Assembly (NCBI GenBank): GCA_039654915.1
Contig: CM077596.1
Location: forward strand, 57,596,501 to 57,660,500
DNA from: Aquilaria yunnanensis
Taxonomy: Eukaryota > Streptophyta > Magnoliopsida > Malvales > Thymelaeaceae
Reading direction: 5' to 3'
Length of the DNA: 64,000 bases
The stretch's first letter is position 1. Every line of letters begins with the position of its first letter. This document shows, piece by piece, positions 20,093-32,183 of this stretch. The translations under genes were made by a program, and so were the position numbers. The notes below the pieces were generated by a model. It was not told the DNA's origin and searched no databases. It saw only the letters and a program-made list of their open reading frames with translations.

Positions 20093-22589
20093 TACCATTT
20101 AACCTGAATTTGATACCATTTAACCTGAATCGCATACCACTTAACCTGAATCTGATACCACACTAACCTAATTCTCATACCACAATAACCTTAATCTCAT
20201 ACCATATGAACCTCAATCTCATACTGCATGAACCTGAATCTCATACCACTGAACCTTAACCTCATACCATTTAACCTGAATCACATACCAATAAACCTTA
20301 ATATCATATCATTTAACCTCAATCTTATACCATAACCTGAATCTCATACCATTTAACTTGAATCTCATACCAGTTAACCCGAATTGCATACGACTTAACC
20401 TAAATCCTATACCGCAAAAAACCTAATTATCATACCACAATAACCTTAATCTCATACCATTTAACCTGAATTTGATACCATTTAACCTGAATCTCATACC
20501 ATTTAACCTCAATCGCATACCACTTAACCTGAATCCGATACCACACTAACCTAATTCTCATACCACAATAACCTTAATCTCATACCACATGAACCTAAAT
20601 CTCATACCACTTAACCTTAACCTCATACTATTAACCTGAATCTCATACCAATAAACCTTAATATCATACCAGTTAACCTCAATCCCATACCATAATCTGA
20701 ATCTCATACCATTTAGCCTGAATCTCATACCAGTTAACCCGAATTACATACCACTTAACCTGAATCCTATACCACAAAAACCTAATTATCATACCACAAT
20801 AACCTTAATCTCATACCATTTAACCTGAATTTGATACCATTTAACCTGAATCTCATACCATTTAACCTGAATCGCATACCACTTAACCTGAATCCGATAC
20901 CACACTAACCTAATTCTCATACCACAATAACCTTAATCTCATACTATATGAACCTCAATCTCATACCACATGAACCTGAATCTCATACCACTTAACCTTA
21001 ACCTCATACCATTTAACCTGAATCTCATACCAATAAACCTTAATATCATACCAGTTAACCTCAATCCCATACCATAACCTGAATCTCATACCATTTAACC
21101 TGAATCCCATACTAGTTAACCCGAATTGCATACCACTTAACTTGAATCCTATACCGCAAAAACCTAATTATCATACCACAATAACCTTAATCTCATACCA
21201 TTTAACTTGAATTTGATACCATTTAACCTGAATCTCATACCATTTAACCTGAATTGCATATCACTTAACCTGAATCCGATACCACACTAACCTAATTCTC
21301 ATACCATAATAACCTTAATCTCATACCATATGAACCTCAATCTCATACCACATGAACCCGAATCTCATACCACTTAACCTTAACCTCATACCATTTCACC
21401 TAAATCTCATACCACTAAACCTTAATATCATACCAGTTAACCTAAATCCTATACCATAACCTGAATCTCATACCGGTTAACCCGAATTGCATACCACTTA
21501 ACCTGAATCTTATACCGCAAAAACCTAATTATCATACCACAATAACCTTAATCTCATACCATTTAACCTGAATTTGGTACCCTTTAACCTGAATCTCATA
21601 CCATTTAACCTGAATCGTATAGCACTTAACCTGAATCCGATACCACACTAACCTAATTCTCATACCATAATAACCTTAATCTCATACCATATGAACCTCA
21701 ATCTCATACCACATGAACCCGAATCTCATACCACTTAACCTTAACCTCATACCATTTCACCTAAATCTCATACCACTAAACCTTAATATCATACCAGTTA
21801 ACCTAAATCTTATACCAAAACCTGAATCTCATACCATTTAACCTGAATCTCATACCAGTTAACCCGAATTGCATGTCACTTAACCTGAATCCTATACCGC
21901 AAAAACCTAATTATCATACCACAGTAATGTTAATCTCATACCATTCAATCTGAATTGATACCATTTGACCTGAATCTCATCCATTTAACCCGAATCGCAT
22001 ACCACTTAACCTGAATCCGATACCACATTAACCTAATTCTCATACCACAATAACCTTAATCTCATACCATATGAACCTAAATCTTATACCACATGAACTT
22101 GAATCTCATACCATTTAACCTTAACCTCATACCATTTAACCTGAATCTCGTACCACTAAACCTTAATATCATACCATTTAACCTAAATCCTATACCATAA
22201 CCTGAATCTCATACCATTTAACCTGAATCTCATACCAGTTAACCCGAATTACATGCCACTTAACCTGAATCATATACCAAATAAATCATATGCCACATAA
22301 ACCTGAATATCATACAATATTAACCTAATTCTCATACCATCTACATTTTATATCACATGAACCTAAATCTAATACCATTTAACCTAAATCCATTACCACC
22401 TAACCTAATTATTATACCGTTTAGCCTGAATTACATACCGCATAACCTGTAACCTGAACAACAGGTTACAGTTTCATTTTCTTAATTTGTATTCTCTTGT
22501 GATATTTTTAAACTTGGGTCCTTAATTGTTCAAAGACCAAAAGTTGGGGGATGAGCCATGAAAAGGGAGGTATTGGTACAACCCGCCGT

Positions 22590-22844
22590 ATTTTAGAACG
22601 ACCCGGGTGAGTACTACACAAACTTGACTACTCGTGGGGAAGTTATGCGGAATTACCTAAGCAGGCCCAAACTCAGCACATTGACATTTATATCCCCTGA
22701 TTTACATGTACGTCAACCAGCACTTAGAATACCGGTTCACTTTTTTGTTGATAGTTCACTATAAAAATCACTTATTTAAATACGGTTAGTTCATACTTAA
22801 GGAACAAGAATTTGGATATGGTTGAGCATACACAACAAAATACG
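22590..22844. repeat. Dispersed repeat, copy 2, abutting the BDA1-like gene
   Basis: Homologous to 12060-12330 in the same orientation. It ends where the stop codon of the BDA1-like gene is reached, so it forms the gene's 3' flank. The 22456-22589 stretch between it and the satellite is unassigned. Confidence 0.6.
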
Positions 22845-24240
22845 TCATCCAGCGTAGCCTACGGACGTATCTCTCTCCTTCAGTGTAGTCCGACTGCCTA
22901 TAGACAAGCGGCTTCGTGCTCTCGATATCGACCTGCTAAACCAGAGCTGAAACAAATTGGGAAGCATCGTATAAACCATGAAGCTGACCATGAAAATCCA
23001 CCATCCGAAGAATCTGTAACCGATCACATACGACGACATCATGTAACAGAGAATCAGAAGCACTATTATTAGAAAAGAAACCTCCAAGCCCTGAGGGAGC
23101 AGAGCACAAATGGACGACGTCGACAGGTAAAATGCGGCAGTGTTGAACACGAAGAATGGGTACCGCGGGAACGCTCGCATCACGGTTTGGCCAACCAAGC
23201 CCAACGCTCCGGACGACTCGCCGCTTGTCGCATCGGCGGCGTTGCCGCCGTTCGAGCTTACTTGAAAACGAAGGGTGGGGTCACCCTGCCAGACCCCGCC
23301 TGGGGGGCTTAGCACGGCTTGGTAGGTGGCTGTGGCGATGAGGGCCAGAACCACCAGAATCACGTCACGATCCTTCGGTTGCATGTGCAGTTTTGAGGTG
23401 TGAAGACCAAAGGAAATTTCTTCCTTGGCTGAAACTTTGCCCCTCAAGTAATCTGCAAGGCTGGTCCCACCGTGGAAAGATGTGGCTCTGGCTTTGGAGT
23501 TTTCCAAATCTTTCTCACGATCTAAATGATCATAAATTCTGGCAAGCCATCGTGGGGCCCAACTCATCCTTATAAGTCTGAATTCACGCAACCATGTCTT
23601 AACCTGAACAAAAATTTAATTTAGAGTACAAAATAAAAAACCATCATAAAAATTAAACCGTTTAAAAGACCGTAGGTACCATGTCACTGTTTCTTGCTTC
23701 TGCAATGCTCCACAAGTTTTTACCTTCATCATCCGTCCAGGTCAGGATTTTCTTCTGCCCGACTCGCACCAACCATCCGCACAGAACCTCTAAAGCCTCG
23801 ATTCTGTCGAGTTTAACGGCTAAATGAACGGCGGTCTCCTTTCGATCGGTCAAATCAGTGACGGAGAGTGGACAAGCTACGAGAAGAGGAGCAATATGGT
23901 CAGCACTTCCCTTCTCGACCATGCAGTGGAAAGGGGTCTTCCCATCCTTTCCTTTCACTCGGACAAGGTCGTTATCCACGTCAACCAGGCGGAGCACCGT
24001 GTCAAATTTACTATTCCGGACGGCCAAATGCAGAGGAGTATAGCCTTCCGGGTTCATCTTCCGGGCGAATGAGGGCTTAAGCCTCATCATCTCAAGCGCA
24101 AAGAGAATTTTTCCGGTTGATGCAGCAATGTGCAATGGCGTATCGACGAAAGGGACATTATCGATCCGGTCCAGAAGATCAGGGTCGTCAGATAGGGATG
24201 AATACAGGCCATTTATGTCTCCCTCAAAAGCAGCCAACAT
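22845..24240 (-). CDS. BDA1-like ankyrin-repeat membrane protein with PGG domain
   Basis: Two exons: 24240-23680 and 23603-22845, joined in phase 0 across a 76-bp intron (GTACCT to TTCAG), giving 439 residues. Exon 1 carries about four ankyrin repeats (DTPLHIAASTGK near residue 30, then EGYTPLHLAVRN, DGKTPFHCMVEKG, ETAVHLAVKL). Exon 2 starts VKTWLREF and holds a PGG domain (DRDVILVVLALIATATYQAV then LSPPGG) followed by three further hydrophobic segments, a multi-span C-terminus. The start chosen is the first ATG after an in-frame TAA (24267-24265); the frame also opens with a TTG just before it. Members of the family (BDA1, ACD6, ITN1 relatives) act at plant membranes in defence or stress signalling; the role of this one is inferred only. 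No stop or frameshift was seen. Confidence 0.85.
23604..23679 (-). other. Intron of the BDA1-like gene
   Basis: On the minus strand it runs from ATG|GTACCTACGG to TTTTTGTTCAG|GTTAAG. It is 76 bp, phase 0 and AT-rich, typical for a plant intron. It restores one frame between the ankyrin exon and the PGG exon. Confidence 0.8.
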
Positions 24241-27200
24241 CAACTTCTGATCCGATCTGACAATTTATTGATGCCGTAGATAACATGTTCTAGATGTAAC
24301 AAATACTCAAACATTGCTCCAGTGGTTAAAACTTTTTTTTCTTGTTATTATTATAAGATTAAGGTATGAGATTCAACATCCGACTCAGGGCTCTTCTTTA
24401 TAATATATTGTTGTAAAGTGTACCCTGAGTATATATTTTTTTTGTATTGCATGTTAATTATTATTGAAAATTGAAGTCAACATCGTATAAACATTTAGGA
24501 CATACTTAATTACATTTATATATATGAACAGATCTATTATATATATAGTAGAATTTGCTAATTAAGTTTTCGCCTAAAAGCTGAGGCTTTTCGAGATTAG
24601 AGATCTCAAGTTCAGTAGCTCGAGTCCCATGATACGAGGTCACTAGTTTTAGAATGTGGATTTGGATTTATATATGTATGTCTGTATATATATACATAAA
24701 TACATACAAATACACACATACATACATATACATATACTAGTAATTGCACATATGCATTGCACGTGAATCAAAATATTAAATTATTTTTTTACTCAAATTA
24801 CTAGAATTCTAATTATCTTATTTAGAATAAATAGAAGCAATTATAATTTTACTTTTTTTTAGTTTAAATATATTTCTTATTAATTTTATTTTTTTATTTT
24901 TTCATAGTTTTTATTGTAATACTTCATCATTACTATCATCATTTGTGCCATCCATTTAATAGATTAATCATTGTATTTGATTCTATTTGATAATAATAAT
25001 AATAATAATACATTGTAGGATATGCTACAGATAATATTGGTTGCAAAAAAAAATGATAGAATATTTTTCTATTTATGATGGTAAATTACTAACAAAATTT
25101 TCTTTCTCATACATTTAATATCTTATCAAAGATGTCAAAATTTCTCTTTACATCTGTGTAAAATTTAAAATTGATAGTATGGAATCTGTTAGAAAAAGAT
25201 CTTAATTTAATGGACTTAATGATATTATGTACTTATAAATTTTGTTAAAAATTAAGTTAGTAAATTTTATCTTAATTTTTATATTTTATATTCAAAAAAC
25301 TAATGTTTAAACTAAAAATTGTATATTAGTTGGCTCAAATAATTAAATGGATTTATATTTATGTGTTAGCATAACTTTGGCTTTTTAAAGAGAAATATGC
25401 TAATTTTTTTTATAAATGTTTTGATGTTCTATTGAAATAGAAAAAAAAGACATATACTAAGTCCATATGTGAGACATTAAATAAGAAACTTAAGCAAAAA
25501 ATAAAATTCATTTAAAAGTATGACACAAATATGAGTCATGATATCAAAATATATACTTGGCAAGTAAATATTGAGTTTTTTCGAAGACATATAACTATAA
25601 GTAACTATATATTACTAAAAAAATTTAATTACCTGAATTTTATTTTTTAACAAAAAATATACTCACCCCCAAGTTTTCAAATATACACTTCCTCTCTATT
25701 TTATAGCCGACTCAATATGATTATTCCAAAGATCATAGTTTTTTTATCTTTTTGGGTAATTAATGCTTTATCATTAATTTAAAAATTATACTTACATCAC
25801 TAAGGTTTGAAAACCTAATCTTACCCATTATAATATAATTAATCAACCATAGGAAAATAGACTCCTTAAAATAAAATAATTCCTAGTATGTAAAAAGAAA
25901 ACTAATAAATTATATAATTCAAGTTTTAGCCACTTTATATCTTTGTATTTTTTATTATATATAGATATAAAGACATGCATATATAGATACTAATTACACT
26001 TTTTGACTTTGATAAAAAAAATTTAAACTTTAAAAAGTAAATAAATTGATAAATATCATGTTTTCTAGGCATGTTTGATAGTCATATAAATCAAAGACAT
26101 GCCTATTGTAAAATTTTAAATTTGGTGGAATTTTTCAGTTTTTTTCCACGAAAAAACATATAGAAAACATGTAAAATAATCACTGATTTTTTCTATTTTT
26201 TCCTTTTCAAATAGGAATCTTACTTTTCTAATATAAAGAATTTGTAAATGGTACAAATGTGTTTAAATTTTAAATATTAGGAGTACATTAGAATTTTGAT
26301 TAATCAAATAAATAAAAATCCTAGCTTAGTAAACAGAATATAACAATACTATTTTTAAAAAAATTAGAAATTCTTGAAATATTTTTCATATTTAAATAAT
26401 TTTTTGTATCAATTTTAAATATGAAAGTATAAGAATTTAGTATTATGATAATGAAGAAAATGATAAAGTCACAAAAAAATTATATTTTAGATAAAAATGA
26501 ATAAAAATTTGATCCAATACATATAGTACATGTTGGGATTTCTTTTGTTCTACTAAAACTTATTATATGTCCTCTTAAGAATCCTCTAATTTCTTTTTTT
26601 GTCATAATCCCTTATTTGGTCAAAACCTATATTGAGGATCTAAAAATATGTAATTTAATTATAAATTTTGAACGTATAGATCTCCAAACTTTACTCCTTG
26701 TTATAGTTAATCTCAGATAAAATAAAAAAATGTAATCACAATATAAAATAATTAATTTCATCTCTCAAAAACTCCAAAACTACTTCCAAACTATGAGCTA
26801 TACCAAAAAACATAATATTAAAAAAAATTACTTATAATTTTTTAAACAACTTGTTTGATTTGATTGGCTCTAAAAAATTAAAAATAAAAATAATATTTTA
26901 ATATTATTTAGTATAGAAAAAGAGTTAGTTGCTAAAAATTTGTCTTACAATATTAAAAGGGATGATTATGTGGAGAAAATAATTTTTATAATTTTTTCAA
27001 TATTTCAAAACATTGGAAAATGTAAAAAAAAATTGCTGCTAAAAGTCCTCTTGTTATAATATAAGAAACTAATTCTAATATCTAGGATCATTTTTTTTCT
27101 AATTTTTTTTCCCAATGGCCTTTGCGATAGTGATAATTTTTTATTTTTTTATAATATTTGCTTGAGTCATACTTGATTTATATTATTTCTTTAAGACGGA

Positions 27201-27741
27201 CTAGATATGTAAGCTTTCATATAGTGTATATTTATCCAAGTTGGAAAAAAACTTAATTGTCAAAAATTTTATATTCAAAGACATTTTTTATAGTAAAACA
27301 AACTTGGTAATACTTGTTAAGTTGAAATTTTAAGTTTTATAAATATTTATTGTACTTGAGATAATATTTTATAGTAATATATAAAACCAAGGGCAGCATG
27401 TTTGATGCCAAAAATGAAAAAATAAAAAAGAAAAAAGAAAAAAACTTGAGTTACAATCTAGGAGTTTTGACCGTTAAAGATAAGATTAATGCAAAAAAAT
27501 TGCATACAATAATACTTGATTTTGTAATATTGAATCAAGCACAGGCAAGTTTGTAATGAAAAAATATAGTTAAGTGGCAATTTAAGGGCCCTTTTAGTAT
27601 TCTAATGCTATTACAAATCCAATTAAATATATAATGATAAAAATGAATTTTATTAAAAAAACAAAATAACTTATAATGTAAGGGTAAAAGGTTTTTTAAC
27701 ATTTGTGCACCTTCATATTTTTTATATATTAAAGATATATA
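24241..27741. other. AT-rich intergenic DNA upstream of the BDA1-like gene
   Basis: About 3.5 kb without coding frames or recognisable TE domains. It holds TA/CA-type simple repeats at 24660-24740 (ACATACATACATATACATAT) and, right after them, ATACTAGTAATTGCACATATGCATTGCACG. That phrase resembles an element terminus common in plant genomes, but no partner end was found. The promoter of the gene at 24240 would lie here; no clear TATA box could be chosen in such AT-rich DNA. Confidence 0.45.
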
Positions 27742-28182
27742 AGGGAAACTTACAATAGCCCATGGTTTTGCCTAATCTACAATTTGCCCCTCTTATTTTT
27801 AAAACTTGCGCTTTGCTCTTTACTTCTTTTACATTGTCTAACAACAACTTTTTTAAAGCCCTAATTTCAACTATACAGTAATTTTAATATTTTTAATATT
27901 TTTTTATAGTTAATAGACATCGTAAATTATCAATTTCTCTTTTTCTATAAATGTGTTTTCCTCCCCCTATTTGCAAATAAATGTTTTTTAAATGTTCGCT
28001 AACTATGAAAAAAAAAATTTTTGAAATTACTATAATGTAGTTACTAAATAGTTTAAATTATAGTTTCAAAAATTGTTGTTAGATAATGTAAAATAAATAA
28101 GGATAAGCTGTAGATTTTTTGAAATATAGGGAACAATGTGTAGGTTAGGTCAAATTATTGGGAGATTTCTATAAGTTTCCCT
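27742..28182. mobile_element. MITE-like element with AGGGAAACTTA inverted ends
   Basis: Left end AGGGAAACTTACAATAGCCC; right end, inverted, AGGGAAACTTATAGAAATCT. Similarity between the arms continues inward over about 60 bp (CCTAATCTACAATTTGCCCC versus CCTAACCTACACATTGTTCC). 441 bp, AT-rich, non-coding. The flanks are too AT-rich to read a target duplication. Similar ends occur at 47135-47556 and as a single arm near 51413. Confidence 0.65.
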
Positions 28183-28279
28183 ATTTTTAAATATACTAGT
28201 TTATTGATGTGTCTTAATTTGAAGTATTCACGAATAGTTGAGTTACAATTGTGTCTCTCTCTAAAAAAACAAAAAAGAG

Positions 28280-28437
28280 CAATCTTATTATTATTATTTC
28301 TTTGGCACAGAAAAGAAAAGTATTGTAAGTTAAACGTTTGAAGTTTAAGGGAAAAGGAGGTGAAGACGCTCGAACCCCGTTCAAGGGACAAGGAGCCATG
28401 TCCCATGCTGCGGGTTTACGCGATTGCGCCAAATCAC
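28280..28437 (-). mobile_element. Candidate tRNA-derived SINE
   Basis: On the minus strand TGGCGCAATCGCG (28432-28420) resembles a Pol III A box, and GGGGTTCGAGCGTC (28378-28365) resembles a B box about 50 bases further on, the spacing found in tRNA-derived SINEs. A short pyrimidine/purine-rich tail follows. The 3' end and target duplication were not resolved. The overlapping frames at 28155-28432 are not credible genes. Confidence 0.4.
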
Positions 28438-28483
28438 GGGGAGCAATAGATTTATTATATCAAAGTTCAACAAGGCGACTCAC

Positions 28484-28605
28484 CTCAAGTAACGAACTAA
28501 AGGATCAGTGACACCAAATAGAGCAGAGCTAAATCCAGACCCTTGAACTATGATTTGTAAATGTCTTCCATCTTCTTCTGCCACACTTGCCAATAACCCA
28601 AGAAC
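28484..28605 (-). pseudogene. Orphan exon with clean splice borders, unidentified gene
   Basis: A 122-bp open block lies between CATCAAGCAG| and |GTGAGTCG on the minus strand. It reads VLGLLASVAEEDGRH, then LQIIVQGSGFSSALFG, VTDPLVRYL, without stops. Such a helical, Leu/Ala-rich peptide could come from an ARM/HEAT-type protein, but I do not recognise the family. No neighbouring exon was found within about 1 kb, so it is either a captured or relict exon, or part of a gene whose other exons are distant. Confidence 0.45.
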
Positions 28606-28770
28606 CTGCTTGATGAACAAGTAGATCTTTCATATCGATTCAATCAGACGTTTTATCTTTCAATTAAAAAAAAAAAGAGTGATTTACATTTATTTCAAAG
28701 TTTGAAAACATGAATTTTCCCCTGCTTTCCTAACCATTGGTTAATTCCGAGTGAACATAAAAAAATACTA

Positions 28771-29074
28771 CTCCCTCCATCCAAAAAATAATGAACTATA
28801 TTTTATTTTAGGTTATCTTCAACAAGTTGAATCATTTCTTTTTTCAAAAAATTTTTAATATTCAATTTATCTTACTATTTTTTTTTAAACCTTACTACAC
28901 AAGACCTCAAATGGAATCCTTTTTTTAATTATTAGTTAAACTCTCATTACACTAAACTCAAAATTTTTTTATAATTTTAGTTTTAGAGGTAAAAATGAAA
29001 ATAATAAAATAAATTACACACATGTTAGTTTCCATGCCCATTCAAATGATTTAGTTAAATTGGGACAAATGGAG
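28771..29074. mobile_element. Stowaway-like MITE, 304 bp
   Basis: Starts CTCCCTCCATCCAAAAAAT and ends GGGACAAATGGAG, imperfect inverted ends flanked by TA on both sides (28769-70, 29075-76). It sits directly beyond a TTTTTTTT run that is probably the poly(A) tail of the minus-strand LINE. Confidence 0.75.
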
Positions 29075-29156
29075 TATATTTTTTTTAACATAATGGTGAT
29101 TTAATCTATTAAACTGAATCCAAAATAGATAACAACCAGTCCTAAAGTGATGCCTC

Positions 29157-29331
29157 CAGTGGCGGAGACAACATGCCGACTACGGGGTGGTCAGTTCTCC
29201 CAAAATTTTTGCAAATTATGTATATTACCCATGTGTATATGCAAAGATAAAACTTAAAAAATGTCATTATTTCTACTGTGGCCCTCTAACTTTTTAAATA
29301 TTTTCAAAATGAAGTTTCAACTCTGCCACTG
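29157..29331. mobile_element. 175-bp hAT-like MITE in the LINE 3' end
   Basis: Ends CAGTGGCGGAGACAAC and, inverted, CAGTGGCAGAGTTGAA. Flanks GATGCCTC and GATGCTTG agree at six of eight bases, suggesting an 8-bp hAT-type duplication. Non-coding. Confidence 0.7.
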
Positions 29332-29742
29332 GATGCTTGCCAGGCAACTCTACCTAAAGAGCGCAAGCCTTTGCTAGCAAGAGCATGAGTGGCACCATTT
29401 GCTAAACGATGCACAAACAAAAAATAACAATAATTAAAAAAAGGAACTGACTATTTGGGCTTCGTCTAAGATAGCCCCAAAATGAAATAACGTTATAGGC
29501 ATTCTTCTTTGAAGTTCAATCACTAGGCTCAAAGAATCGAATTCCAAGTTGATTGATCCAATGTCACACCAACTAGCATCTTTTAAACATAAAAAAATGG
29601 CTAGGGGCCAAAAGAGATTGCAAATCAAACCAAACTGAACCTCTTGCAACTTGCCCTATCACCCCAATACTCTATTTGTTTGTACCCTTATTCACAATGG
29701 CATTTACATTTATCTTCCAAGAACCTTGTATGGAAGGACACC
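29332..29742 (-). pseudogene. LINE RNase H domain fragment
   Basis: On the minus strand the reading starts SWKINVNAIVNKG (compare the WKIN(V)DGA start of plant LINE RNase H), passes DIGSINLEFDSLSLVIEL (the ...E.DS...V... motif) and ends RLANGATHALASKGL. Frames shift and a stop interrupts. It is the C-terminal part of LINE ORF2, separated from the reverse transcriptase by the solo LTR at 29748. Confidence 0.65.
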
Positions 29743-29747
29743 ACCTC

Positions 29748-32178
29748 TATGACAACTCTCCTAGTCAACGACTGGTTTTGACCTAGTAAGTATGTTTTAT
29801 TTAAGTATTTTTACTCAAATACTTGAAATTAGTTTCTTATTAAGCAAGAAAAATAAGTTAAGTAAAGTAAAGATGAGTTCCTAAGTTTGATTTTGCACCT
29901 ATGAGTCATAAAGGTAAAATGGTAATTTTGAACCAAGTGAGTGACATGATTGTAATTTTGATAAAATTAGGGTCATGTAAGAATTTTGATCAATTGAGTT
30001 AAGACCATAAGTTATTCTAGCTATTAGAACCATCATTTGAAGAAAAAGTGCAAAAATTTCACCAAGTGTTCTACTGAGTCATTTAAGTCTTAAGTGGCTA
30101 AAGTGTCCAAAAGACTAAATGTAGGAGACATAAAAATACTTTTTGGGATCAAGGAGGGACGGTTTTGAGTGGGTGTTTATTGGCTGAATTGAAACAAAAG
30201 AGAACTTGAGGACCAAGAGGTAAAAAAACAAGAAAAATGCCTTATTGGAGTGGTTAAGATATTTCTAGCAAAAGTTGATCATCATCCTTCATCTCTTTCT
30301 TTCCCAATTTCATGGCTCTCTCTTTCTAGCAGCTCACCTATTGTAGGCTCTGCTAATTCCACAAATTTCCAGCAAATTTAAAGGTCCCAAAATAAAATCA
30401 ATAAGCTTCTAACTCATTCTTAATGCATTTGCATCACTTTTGTTTTAGGTCTGGAACTCAAGACAGCTAAGTTGAGCTTAAGTGTGCTTGTAGTTCTTAT
30501 GTTTTTGTTCTTGCTTTATAACTGAATTTGAGGTATGGGTTAAAGTTAATTTAACTTAAATAATGTATAGAAATGTATTGTTTTGTGCTGGAATGAAGTA
30601 GAAATAAGACTCATATGAATTGGCTTTGGGGATTGAAAGATTGAGCAAGATTTGTGCAAGATAGCACATGGTAATGAAATGCTGAAAAGTCATTAAGGAC
30701 GCGTCGGCAGCATTGGGGATGAGTTGCCAGCTGGGTTCCAAAAAATTTGGGGGTTGTTGCCCTTGGTGATGCATCACCAAGGCCCAAGCCCTTCAAGCTC
30801 GAGGCACCCTAAGAACGTCTCAATCTCTCAGTTAACATCCCTAGGTTCTTTTAAGATGTTCTGTAGCGACAGTTGGGTCTAGGACTCATTCCTAGGTTGG
30901 GAATTATGCATTATTTAAGTAGTATCTAAGCGGTGTGGTTAAGGTAGGCTATGTTAGGGTTTTTAAAGGGGTTAAAATGTTCAAGTTGTTAAAAGAGCAC
31001 TAAAGAGACTAAGGCAGGTTTTGGAGTCTTCGTTGGCCCAAGTGAGATATCTTAGACCTTTAGGGAATGAAGAGGAAACCTAAGAAAATCCCAGCCAAGC
31101 CTTGTGGTTTGGTAAGTAAGCCACTAAGGAGCCCTAAGCTAAGTTCTAAAAGCTTGGCAAGTTGGATCACATAAGATGGCTACCTTGTACAATAAGTTAA
31201 GGGAAAGACAAACAAGAGTTTTTATTGGAGGTGAAATCCTACTCTAGGACCTGTAAGTAGGACTTAAGGGAGGTAAAGGATTCGGGATGCAAGAACCAGT
31301 GTCTTAAGTACCTTTTTCATTTGAGTTCATGGCAAAAATAAGGCGTCAAGGGTTTGTGCATGTTGCATATCATACATTCATGCATTACATTTTTGTTATG
31401 TTAATTGTTTGTATTGATTGTTGGTTGGTTGTTGCTTGTTTGTATGCCATATTTGCATGTTTGCTTGTTATTTTCTTTGTAGGCACCTCCAAGAGACTCT
31501 TACTGAGTATATTCATATACTCACTCCTTTAAGTTTGTAGTACAAGTTCTAACATTGAGCCTAACAACTAGGTAAATAGTTGTGGGCTAAGTTTCTCTCT
31601 TTTGAAGGTTCCTATTTACTTGAATCCTTAAGATTCTAAGGTTGCTTGAGTTATAAGCTTTGTACTAACTAAGGATTGTGCCTTTATAGTTTAAAAGCTA
31701 AGTGCTGCACAAGGACAAGTGAAGACTTTGCACTTGGAGCTTGATAGCTCAAAGGTAGGAGTTCAAGTGGATGATCTTAGTAGTATTTTGCCTTGTATAC
31801 TAAGACATTGCCTCTATTAGGATACATTGTAGTGTTAGACTATTGAGTTACCTTTGGATGTATAGTGGTGTTAAAGAGTGTGCACAAACTATTGCTTGAA
31901 ATTAAAGTAAATAATTTTTATTGTCTTGACATGTTTTAAGTATATTTTAAAAAGAATGCTCAAACATCGTTTTATTTAAATGGTTTACTTATTTGATTTG
32001 CATTACCAGGACAAATGCATGCATATCTTCTTGTAGGGTAGGTTAAGCAACTAGTTACACGTAAATTGTTTTAATTTACCTGCGAGTAATAATTAGTCAA
32101 CAGTAACTAAGTGGGATCATAATCCCTAAGAGCCTACAAGTTTAGTAATTCAAGGCATTATGACCCTGCTTCGTGACA
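29748..32178 (+). mobile_element. Solo LTR, 2.43 kb, with 5-bp target duplication
   Basis: The block starts TATGACAACTCTCC (TG mutated to TA) and ends CTTCGTGACA. It is flanked by identical ACCTC at 29743-29747 and 32179-32183. The LINE reading (RNase H on one side, zinc-knuckle region on the other) is interrupted here. Inside are LTR-like features: a GC-poor body, a CTTACTGAGTATATTCATAT phrase at 31499-31518, and no gag, pol or PBS. The open frame at 31329-31532 has no family signal. A non-autonomous element of other type with the same duplication cannot be excluded. Confidence 0.75.
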
Positions 32179-32183
32179 ACCTC

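Larger units (their letters stand above)
18651..22455. repeat. CATACC satellite array with higher-order structure
   Basis: About 3.8 kb of 19-22-bp monomers of the type CTCATACCATTTAACCTGAA. Variants (ATCATACCACAATAACCTTA, ACCATATGAACCTCAAT, CCGCAAAAACCTAATT) recur in fixed order, giving a higher-order period. The marker GAATC(C/T)GATACCACACTAACC falls at 20148, 20531, 20890, 21272, 21633 and 22013, spacings of 383, 359, 382, 361 and 380 bp. Two MITEs sit in the left half. Open frames here (such as 19207-19407) are artefacts of the monomer. The location may be subtelomeric or pericentromeric; the sequence alone does not say. Confidence 0.9.

Noticed and set aside
19207..20178. Open frames in the CATACC satellite
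   Set aside because: Their residues follow the about 20-bp monomer (repeated Asn-Leu-Asn/Ile-Pro phrases) and the MITEs; they are artefacts.
22812..24080. Plus-strand frames across the BDA1-like gene
   Set aside because: They are antisense shadows of a gene whose two exons, intron and domains are clear on the minus strand.
24720..24775. Possible Helitron-like terminus (ATACTAGTAATTGCAC...)
   Set aside because: The phrase resembles common plant element ends, but I found no partner end, hairpin or CTRR terminus, so no element is called.
31329..31532. Hydrophobic 67-codon frame
   Set aside because: Lies inside the solo LTR, is rich in TGTTTG-like repeats and has no family signal or upstream context.
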